Shown piece by piece: positions 54,477-60,495 of a stretch of 60,495 nt of DNA. Origin of the DNA: Thiopontia sp964415865 (GTDB lineage Bacteria; Pseudomonadota; Gammaproteobacteria; GCF-002020875); NCBI GenBank assembly GCA_964415865.1, contig CAYQBY010000006.1, positions 1 to 60,495 of the forward strand, written 5' to 3'. Numbering within the stretch: position 1 is the stretch's first letter; every line of letters begins with the position of its first letter. Both the position numbers and the translations under genes were made by a program. A model generated the notes under the pieces. It made no database searches. It saw only the letters and a program-made list of their open reading frames with translations, and was not told the origin of the DNA.

Positions 54477-54500
54477 ACTATAACGCACCATTATGGTGCA
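54477..54500 (-). promoter_or_regulatory. NtrC-binding site next to a -10 element in front of ntrB
   Basis: GCACCATTATGGTGC (54485-54499) is a perfect palindrome matching the NtrC consensus. On the minus strand it is followed two bases later by TATAGT (54482-54477), so the operator fills the promoter spacer. Bound NtrC would repress ntrBC, as at glnL of E. coli. The -35 is poor. Confidence 0.75.
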
Positions 54501-54531
54501 TAAACTACAAAACCACAAACAGCCAAAACAA

Positions 54532-54565
54532 AAAAAGCCCCTTCTGCGCACAGAAGGGGCTTTTT
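54532..54565. terminator. Bidirectional intrinsic terminator after glnA
   Basis: AAAAAGCCCCTTCTG-CGCA-CAGAAGGGGCTTTTT, a perfect 15-bp stem with T-tracts on both strands, 19 bp after the glnA stop. It separates glnA from ntrBC. Confidence 0.95.
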
Positions 54566-54583
54566 ACGAGCTTAATTTACAGA

Positions 54584-55990
54584 TTAAACGCTGTAATACA
54601 TATCAAACTCAACCGGATGGGTGGTCATACGCATACGAGTCACCTCTTCCATCTTCAGGTCAATGTAGCTATCAATAAAGTCAGCTGTAAATACATCACC
54701 CTGTGTCAGGTAGTCATTATCATTAGCTAGTGCCTCAAGCGCCTGCTCAAATGAGTGACATACAGTTGGGATCTCTGCTGCCTCTTCTGCTGGCAGGTCA
54801 TACAGATCCTTGTCCATCGCCTCACCTGGATCAATCTTATTCTTGATTCCATCAAGGCCTGCCATCAACATGGCAGAGAATGCCAGGTATGGGTTGGCTG
54901 TTGGATCTGGGAAACGAACCTCGATACGAGTAGCCTTAGGTACTGGTACAAAAGGAATACGAATAGAGGCAGAACGGTTACGGGCAGAGTAGGCCAGCAT
55001 TACTGGTGCCTCGAACCCTGGAACCAAGCGCTTGTAAGAGTTGGTTGAAGCATTGGTAAATGCATTCAATGAACGAGCGTGTTTGATGATTCCACCAATG
55101 TAGTAAAGAGCATCCTGAGAGAGGCCACCATACTTGTTACCCGAGAAGATGTTCTTTCCCTTCTTGGCGATAGACTGGTGAACATGCATACCTGTGCCAT
55201 TATCACCAACAATTGGCTTCGGCATAAAGGTTGCTGTCTTACCATAGGCGTGTGCAACATTGTGGGTTACATACTTGAGGATCTGCACCTCATCCGCCTT
55301 CTTAACGAGAGAGTTGAATGCTGTTGCGATCTCATTCTGGTTAGCTGTAGCCACCTCATGGTGATGTGCCTCAATAACAAGGCCCATATCCTCCATCACC
55401 AGAGACATTGCAGTACGGATATCCTGCGTGGAATCAACTGGAGGTACTGGGAAGTAACCACCCTTAACGCTAGGGCGGTGTCCCATATTTCCGCCTTCGT
55501 ATACTTTCTCTGTATTCCAGGATGCCTCTTCAGAATCAACCTTACAGAAAGAGCCACTCATGTCTGAGCCCCAACGGACATCATCAAACAGGAAGAACTC
55601 TGGCTCAGGTCCAAAGTATGCTGTATCACCAACGCCTGTAGACTTGAGGTACTCCTCTGCACGATAAGCCACGGAACGTGGATCACGCTCGTAGCCCTCC
55701 ATTGTCGCTGGCTCAACAATATTACAGCGAATAATGACTGTTGGCTCCTCATAGAATGGATCCAATAGTGCAGTATTGGCATCAGGCATCAGAATCATGT
55801 CTGATTCATTGATCCCCTTCCAACCCTCAATGGACGAACCATCGAACATCTTGCCGGTCTTGAAGAATGCTGTGTTGACCTCTGCTGAAGGAATCGTTAC
55901 ATGCTGTTCCTTACCTTTGGTATCTGTAAAACGTAGATCAACGAACTTGGCGTTGTTCTCTTTAATAAGTTTGAGTACTTTCTGAGACAT
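54584..55990 (-). CDS. glnA: Glutamine synthetase type I
   Basis: 468 residues. MFDGSSIEGWKGI, GKTATFMPKPIVGDNGTGMHVHQS and the NRSASIRIP segments are class I signatures. The adenylylation site is the tyrosine in DKDLYDLP (near residue 398), so it is regulated by GlnE in this window. GGGGAG ribosome-binding site. Driven by a sigma54 promoter with NtrC sites upstream and followed by a strong terminator. Confidence 0.98.
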   Translation of the reverse strand: MSQKVLKLIKENNAKFVDLRFTDTKGKEQHVTIPSAEVNTAFFKTGKMFDGSSIEGWKGINESDMILMPDANTALLDPFYEEPTVIIRCNIVEPATMEGYERDPRSVAYRAEEYLKSTGVGDTAYFGPEPEFFLFDDVRWGSDMSGSFCKVDSEEASWNTEKVYEGGNMGHRPSVKGGYFPVPPVDSTQDIRTAMSLVMEDMGLVIEAHHHEVATANQNEIATAFNSLVKKADEVQILKYVTHNVAHAYGKTATFMPKPIVGDNGTGMHVHQSIAKKGKNIFSGNKYGGLSQDALYYIGGIIKHARSLNAFTNASTNSYKRLVPGFEAPVMLAYSARNRSASIRIPFVPVPKATRIEVRFPDPTANPYLAFSAMLMAGLDGIKNKIDPGEAMDKDLYDLPAEEAAEIPTVCHSFEQALEALANDNDYLTQGDVFTADFIDSYIDLKMEEVTRMRMTTHPVEFDMYYSV

Positions 55991-56119
55991 TAATGACTCC
56001 CCTGATTCAATATAAACATTAGATAAAGGGTAGTCACTACCCTGTGACCAACCCCTGTAAAAAAATTAATCCTTCGAAAGCAGATGGGCATATGAATCCG
56101 AAGGGAACGCCGAATTATA

Positions 56120-56137
56120 TAGCATAAATCGTGCCGA
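56120..56137 (-). promoter_or_regulatory. Sigma54 promoter of glnA
   Basis: On the minus strand TCGGCACGATTTATGCT: GG (-24) at 56135-56134 and GC (-12) at 56123-56122, separated by exactly ten bases as required. Mismatches to consensus are C for T before GG and A for T before TGC. Predicted start near 56110, leader of about 120 bases. Confidence 0.8.
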
Positions 56138-56199
56138 TCGTATAACTGACTGATACTGCTTAAGACTTTTTCTTAGTTTTTCATAAAAATAAAATTATT

Positions 56200-56216
56200 T
56201 GCACCAATCTAGTGCA
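56200..56216 (-). promoter_or_regulatory. NtrC enhancer site 1 of glnA
   Basis: TGCACCAATCTAGTGCA, one arm perfect and the other with a single change from the NtrC palindrome. Its centre is about 98 bp upstream of the predicted sigma54 start, the usual distance for an enhancer. Confidence 0.8.
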
Positions 56217-56230
56217 TAATATTTGGTGTG

Positions 56231-56247
56231 TGCCCCGCATTGGGGCA
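56231..56247 (-). promoter_or_regulatory. Second NtrC-like site of glnA, or hairpin after the exported-protein cassette
   Basis: TGCCCCGCATTGGGGCA, the same 17-bp layout as an NtrC site with one symmetrical change in each arm (C/G for A/T). Centre-to-centre distance to site 1 is 31 bp, about three helical turns, as in tandem NtrC enhancers. It lies 25 bp beyond the stop of the leftward cassette, so a terminator role without a T-tract is the alternative. Confidence 0.55.
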
Positions 56248-56271
56248 CTAATACGCTCTTTTACATATCAC

Positions 56272-58143
56272 CTAATAAATGTACTGAAGACTTTTCATAG
56301 TGTTTTTGAGCCCTCTTATAGAGTCTGCAATCTCATTTTTCATGTCCGTTTCTTTCTGCACGCTCTTTGCCTGACCCCCCTCCAGCTCACTCTTTGAGAG
56401 CATTGATTTTCCGAATGCACTCTTTCCACAGGATAAACACACTACATCTGTCTGAGCCCCCAAATACTTGATAAAAGGTAGAGAGGCAAATGTATTCCCG
56501 TTCAAATCAAAGTGATCGCCATTACTAACTTCGACGGGCTCCAACCAGAACCCTTCTATGAATTTATTATTGTATTCAGAAAATAGCAGATATTTTCCAT
56601 CATCTACATCATCAAATGAGTATGAGCCATCTATAGATACCATATCTCTTTTCGTATCATTTGAACCTATCTCAATCAAGACATTCTTTACAAACTCACT
56701 TTTAAGCCCTTCACGCAGGCCTGGTATCTTGAATTCCTGAGAAAATTTTTCTTCCAATACAGCTAACCCATCATATATTTCTACACTAACATTATCTGCT
56801 AAGCAGGAAAGCAGGGCTTCAGAGACACGATTTAGATCAGCAACTGCGTTGCTGACATCTAATTTTATCTGCGAGTCACTTTCACACAACTCAACCTGAT
56901 CAAACCAGGAGGTTAGTTCATCCAGATTAGCCGAAGCCTTATAGTCAGCGACAAGTCGCTCATGACTGTTTGACAGTTTATTGATAGCACGATCCTCCTC
57001 TATGCTAACCTTTGCGTTTAAAGCCTCATAATCAGATGCTAGCTCCACTAATGCTTTTTCAAAATTTACAATTTTAAAATCTTCAGAAAATTCATTGTTT
57101 GATAAAACAATCTTGGCCGTATCAATAACATCATTTATATAAGAAATTTTGCCATCGGTTTCATTCCTAACAGGTGTACTACTTACAGTAAAATTTGTTA
57201 CCACGATTTGATCCGGCCAAATCCTTTTACTGTAGCTACTTCCATAAGTAGACATACTATGTCTCTCAACCATCAACTTAGTTGTTGCATCATACACGCT
57301 TGGGCCATTCCAATAGGAATACATACTAACGGACGATGAAGGAGAAACTGGACAGTTCTTCTTGAACCCATACTTATCCTCACTATCCTCAATATTGATG
57401 CTTATTTGCTCACCAATTTTTACTCCTTTGGCATATGCATCAACCTCAAGACTGTGGATACAATATTGAGTTTTGTTATTAAGATGCCAATTTTCTATAA
57501 TGCCATTCTCCTCGGGCACAAACGCAACTTTTATACTGTTACTAATGTCATCTTGTAATTTGCTTGAAAGTTGCTGTACTTTTATTTCTTTTTGCTCTTG
57601 AAGCTCTGTTATCTTCTTTAAGATTTCTGTTTTTTCAGACAAATACTCCTTGTTAACATCGCTTATTTTTTCCTCTTTCTTGGTAGATAATTCTGCTATT
57701 TTCTTCAGAATTTCTGTCTCTTTTTTTTGAAACTTCTTATAAGAAGTTTCACTGCTAGAAACCATGCTACTGATCTTTGCTTTCAATAATCCACATCCTC
57801 CCTCTGGCACTGATTTCCTACTTACTAATTTAGATAACTGAGATTGCAGATTACTCTTCTCAGCACCAATAAATTTAGAGGCTTCGCTACATACTACCTT
57901 CATCTCATTAATGTTTTGTGCTGAAATAGTGTTATATGCAGACTTAAATGCTGGATAAAAAAGATCCACATCTGTTTCAACAGGAATAAGATATACAAAT
58001 CTTCCAGCAGCAGGTATAACAGCCCCATCATTTCTAACCAGAAAAATATCACCGCTAATTTTTCCACTATCAAAATATGCTGATGCAAGAGGTGATATGG
58101 CCATTGCTACTAAGCAATATTTAGCTAATATTGTTCTTCCCAT
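56272..58143 (-). CDS. Large exported coiled-coil protein of unknown function
   Basis: 623 residues; ATG 58143 has GGTGAG eight bases upstream and starts the signal peptide (cleaved near SPLASA, residue 22). A short beta-type segment (SGKISGDIFLVRNDGAVI) follows. A long charged coiled coil covers about 120-200, with the motif TEILKKI-EL occurring twice. Then a Ser/Tyr-rich region, a second helical part, and a C-terminal beta segment (SIDGSYSFDDVDDGKYLLF) like a carboxypeptidase-regulatory or prealbumin-type domain. CLSCGKS near the end is a CxxC. Last gene of a three-gene leftward set; base use is visibly AT-richer than the core genes. Confidence 0.75.
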   Translation of the reverse strand: MGRTILAKYCLVAMAISPLASAYFDSGKISGDIFLVRNDGAVIPAAGRFVYLIPVETDVDLFYPAFKSAYNTISAQNINEMKVVCSEASKFIGAEKSNLQSQLSKLVSRKSVPEGGCGLLKAKISSMVSSSETSYKKFQKKETEILKKIAELSTKKEEKISDVNKEYLSEKTEILKKITELQEQKEIKVQQLSSKLQDDISNSIKVAFVPEENGIIENWHLNNKTQYCIHSLEVDAYAKGVKIGEQISINIEDSEDKYGFKKNCPVSPSSSVSMYSYWNGPSVYDATTKLMVERHSMSTYGSSYSKRIWPDQIVVTNFTVSSTPVRNETDGKISYINDVIDTAKIVLSNNEFSEDFKIVNFEKALVELASDYEALNAKVSIEEDRAINKLSNSHERLVADYKASANLDELTSWFDQVELCESDSQIKLDVSNAVADLNRVSEALLSCLADNVSVEIYDGLAVLEEKFSQEFKIPGLREGLKSEFVKNVLIEIGSNDTKRDMVSIDGSYSFDDVDDGKYLLFSEYNNKFIEGFWLEPVEVSNGDHFDLNGNTFASLPFIKYLGAQTDVVCLSCGKSAFGKSMLSKSELEGGQAKSVQKETDMKNEIADSIRGLKNTMKSLQYIY

Positions 58144-58204
58144 GCTGCTCTCACCTACGAATAATTGCTGTTTAATTAAAATCAAGAAAATAGATAATGT
58201 CGAT

Positions 58205-58771
58205 CTATTGCTGCTCTACCTTTTCACATTTTTTGTAGGATGCCCAAACAAGCTGGTGTGTATCCTTGTTTATCTGCAACTCACTTAAGACGCCATTATT
58301 ATCCGTCCATCCCATATAGACTTGATCGCTTTTGCTTGTTGATGCTCCAGCACCCCAAAGTGTAAAGTTACTTTTACTGGCAAAATCTACAAGCTCACGT
58401 ATATCCTCTGCCATTCCTGCAGCATCCTCATGTTTTTTCTTCACACGAACCTGTGAAACTGCACCCTCAAAAACTTTGTCTTTTAGAGCTGGGGCACATG
58501 AATCAAACCTGATTACAAGATCATAATTATTTTCTACGGACCCAACAGCCTCTCTCTCATTATCATCAAGCTTGACCGCATAATTTCCATATGCGGCATA
58601 ATTTGAATCCACATCCAATAACACAAGACCATCGCTACGGTAAAGAGATAGCGTGGATATTAGCGGAGCATCAATCTCTCCATACATCCATTCAGCCCAT
58701 GAAGCCATATTTCCAGCATGTGCATGTAATGAAAAAAATAAGGTGGCGACAGTAATGATTACTCTATTCAT
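58205..58771 (-). CDS. Small exported protein of unknown function
   Basis: 188 residues with a clear signal peptide (MNRVIITVATLFFSLHAHA). Ribosome-binding site AAGGA eight bases upstream. The mature part alternates short beta-like stretches and one basic/acidic helix (VRVKKKHEDAAGMAEDIREL), with two cysteines at about positions 93 and 182. No known domain is recognised. Lies between the cytochrome-containing gene and the coiled-coil gene, 35 and 61 bp away, same strand, so a shared transcript is likely. Confidence 0.75.
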   Translation of the reverse strand: MNRVIITVATLFFSLHAHAGNMASWAEWMYGEIDAPLISTLSLYRSDGLVLLDVDSNYAAYGNYAVKLDDNEREAVGSVENNYDLVIRFDSCAPALKDKVFEGAVSQVRVKKKHEDAAGMAEDIRELVDFASKSNFTLWGAGASTSKSDQVYMGWTDNNGVLSELQINKDTHQLVWASYKKCEKVEQQ

Positions 58772-58806
58772 AACGTTAATCCTTGTGATGCTTGAACAGT
58801 ATCTTA

Positions 58807-60486
58807 TTAATTTTCCGATGATAACTCTTTATATATGGCAGAAAGATTTTTTTCAGCAGCTGGATAACCAAGCCTAGCAGACATCTTGAGCATTTTAATG
58901 GCCTCCTCAACAGCCCCCTTCTCTTGTATCAGGGTCATGCCTTGCTGCATCATAGATACTGCCTCATCAGGATAATGTTTATCTTCCCACAACGCATGAA
59001 TGTGCATTGAGACTGCGATCTTTTCTCCCTCCTCAATCAAGCCATTTATATGGTTTAGCAATTCGTTGTTTGATATATCACTATGCCGCATTCCTGATCT
59101 AATTGGCTGATACTCAAACACCTCACTTGCTCCGCTTCCAACCAAGCTTATCCCCTTGCCATCCACACCATGCCCTTTTGCTCCATGGCATTGTGAACAA
59201 TATATTGAATACAGCTCTTCGCCACGCCTCTTGGCTTTTGTTTTCAGATCATAAGGAACTGTTGTGTAAAAATCTCTCCAGTTCTTAAGTTCTCTTCTGG
59301 TAACTACATTGCTTAAATCACCTAATGGTGAACTACTGCTCATATGCTTTGGCAGCCCAATAAATTCTATATTAATCCATTTATCTATAGTGGCTCCTTC
59401 TTCAGCCATAACCTGTAACCCCATGGCCAATATAGACATAGGTTCCTCAGGTATTACTGAAATAGAGATTTGATCTGGCTTACCAAACAACCAGGAAATA
59501 GCATCTCTGGCTATATAAATATTTTTCAGTAAAACCTGTTCAATCTCATCTTTCTTGTCACCATTAATTCCCGGGATATCTTTTGCACTTTCAATCTCTG
59601 ACAGCTTATACAAAATCACTCTTGCACGATCCTGTAACATCTCATGAGTGAGCATTTGCTTTTTTTCCAACAACTGAAACACAAGATCAATAACACCCTG
59701 ATCCTTAAAGACATAATTAATATTATGAAGATTCAAGCTCACCATTACCGCCGCCAGTGCCGCATCATCTTGTGCATATTCTGGGTTATTCAACATTGCC
59801 CGTAAAACCCTTTCCCCGCCTACTTTTGATGAACCTTTAATAGCAAACAACTCTGGGAAATCCACTAACACTGTTGAAGAGCATATATTATTTGCACACT
59901 GGCTTTGGATGGAAAGATTCGCATAAATTTTTTCTATTGAAACTCCTGTCTCTTCTTTAAGTTCAGCAGCCATAAGTGGATTTAAATGAAGCTTGATATT
60001 CTTAAATTCGATATCCTGTTCAATCACTTCAAATTTTTTGATAACTATCTCATCTATCTCTACCCAAGCCTTACCAAGCTTTCCAGCCACAACATCACGT
60101 ATTATGGGAATTCCATTTTTCTCATCAGCAACATAACTGATCATTGAGCGAATTTCACGTCGCTCTTTTGCACTTAAGTCTGCATATTTAAATGCGTCAG
60201 CAAACCATTTCTCAACTATTTCTTCTGCACGACTTGAAGAGTTTTGGTAATTTGACGATGAGCCATCAATAAATGAGAGGATTTCACGCTTGATCTTTTC
60301 ATATTCTTGATCTGTTAAAGCTCCGTTGTCATGTAGTTGCTGCAATAAATTTAGATCGCCAAGTGCAGTATGTATATTTTGTTGTGCAACTACTTGGCCT
60401 GATAAACCCACTGCCAACAATATAGTCAGCAATAGCTTTAACGTATATATTTTTATATAACCAATTGATTTAATTGCTGCAAACAT
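58807..60486 (-). CDS. Exported SHOCT-like / monoheme cytochrome c protein with Sel1-like tail
   Basis: 559 residues. GGAGA lies five bases before ATG 60486. Signal peptide to about residue 34 (VVAQQ). A SHOCT-like motif follows at about 44-73 (LLQQLHDNGALTDQEYEKIK). Then about 350 residues of unknown fold, one class I heme motif CSQCH (Cys430, Cys433, His434) with GAKGHGVDGKG as in cytochrome c, a possible Met ligand in IRSGMRHSDI, and a helical Sel1/TPR-like end (EEAIKMLKMSARLGYPAAEK). The combination is unusual. First gene of the cassette; the promoter is outside or at the right edge of the window. Confidence 0.78.
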   Translation of the reverse strand: MFAAIKSIGYIKIYTLKLLLTILLAVGLSGQVVAQQNIHTALGDLNLLQQLHDNGALTDQEYEKIKREILSFIDGSSSNYQNSSSRAEEIVEKWFADAFKYADLSAKERREIRSMISYVADEKNGIPIIRDVVAGKLGKAWVEIDEIVIKKFEVIEQDIEFKNIKLHLNPLMAAELKEETGVSIEKIYANLSIQSQCANNICSSTVLVDFPELFAIKGSSKVGGERVLRAMLNNPEYAQDDAALAAVMVSLNLHNINYVFKDQGVIDLVFQLLEKKQMLTHEMLQDRARVILYKLSEIESAKDIPGINGDKKDEIEQVLLKNIYIARDAISWLFGKPDQISISVIPEEPMSILAMGLQVMAEEGATIDKWINIEFIGLPKHMSSSSPLGDLSNVVTRRELKNWRDFYTTVPYDLKTKAKRRGEELYSIYCSQCHGAKGHGVDGKGISLVGSGASEVFEYQPIRSGMRHSDISNNELLNHINGLIEEGEKIAVSMHIHALWEDKHYPDEAVSMMQQGMTLIQEKGAVEEAIKMLKMSARLGYPAAEKNLSAIYKELSSEN

Positions 60487-60495
60487 ACATTCTCC

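Noticed and set aside
55079..55567. Open frame of 162 codons opposite glnA
   Set aside because: Opposes strongly conserved glutamine synthetase codons; Cys/His-rich nonsense composition.
1..60495. tRNA, rRNA, insertion sequences, prophage and integrase genes
   Set aside because: None seen: no cloverleaf-like intergenic stretch, no transposase or integrase among the coding regions, and intergenic gaps are short.

Overview
This 60.5-kb window is chromosomal DNA of a gammaproteobacterium. The evidence is the density of typical housekeeping linkages: rpmB-rpmG, M16 protease pair-rsmD-coaD-yfhL, ftsY and rpoH, pilQ-aroK-aroB, gltB-gltD, and glnA-ntrB-ntrC with glnE. A heptaheme cytochrome lipoprotein, a stand-alone APS kinase and complex-I-related proteins would fit a respiratory, perhaps sulfur-metabolising lineage, but the genus cannot be fixed from the sequence alone. 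No rRNA, tRNA, CRISPR array, insertion sequence or prophage was seen. Apart from a 100-N scaffold gap, no stretch longer than about 300 bases lacks a gene.

Layout. 1-2.9 kb: leftward operon ilvE-ugd-UDP-glucuronate epimerase (UDP-sugar supply for surface polysaccharide). 3.1-4.2 kb: rpmBG and cysC. 4.24-4.45 kb: an assembly gap flanked by an exact 55-bp duplication. 4.4-11.7 kb: hydantoinase-like gene, mutM, an S24-fold protein, yfhL, coaD, rsmD and two M16 proteins. 12.0-15.8 kb: heptaheme lipoprotein plus parvulin isomerase, placed between conserved housekeeping blocks. 15.8-26 kb: ftsY, rpoH (with a perfect CIRCE operator), complex I-related NDUFA9 and NDUFAF7/MidA homologues, cca, uppP, folate genes, plsY, tsaD. 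26-29.9 kb: an exported protein made of seven 71-residue repeats, three small DNA-binding proteins and tsaC. 29.9-39.1 kb: short pilQ, aroK, aroB, dgt, a WGR protein and a two-gene RND exporter. 39.3-47.2 kb: gltBD, malic enzyme, a methyltransferase. 47.2-48 kb: a toxin-antitoxin pair. 48-56.2 kb: glnE, an M23 endopeptidase, ntrC, ntrB, glnA. 56.3-60.5 kb: an AT-richer cassette of three exported proteins of unknown function.

Nitrogen control is readable as a circuit. GS (glnA) and GOGAT (gltBD) assimilate ammonia, GlnE adenylylates GS, and NtrB/NtrC sense nitrogen state. glnA has a sigma54 promoter with two NtrC-type sites 31 bp apart centre to centre, and a third NtrC palindrome lies in front of ntrB.

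The most unusual signals are these. (1) A recurring -10 hexamer placed only 6-9 bases before the start codon, without a Shine-Dalgarno sequence, at about eight genes, suggesting frequent leaderless transcription. (2) HrcA/CIRCE control of rpoH. (3) The 71-residue repeat protein. (4) The three-gene exported cassette with a SHOCT-like/cytochrome c protein. (5) The heptaheme lipoprotein-parvulin pair.
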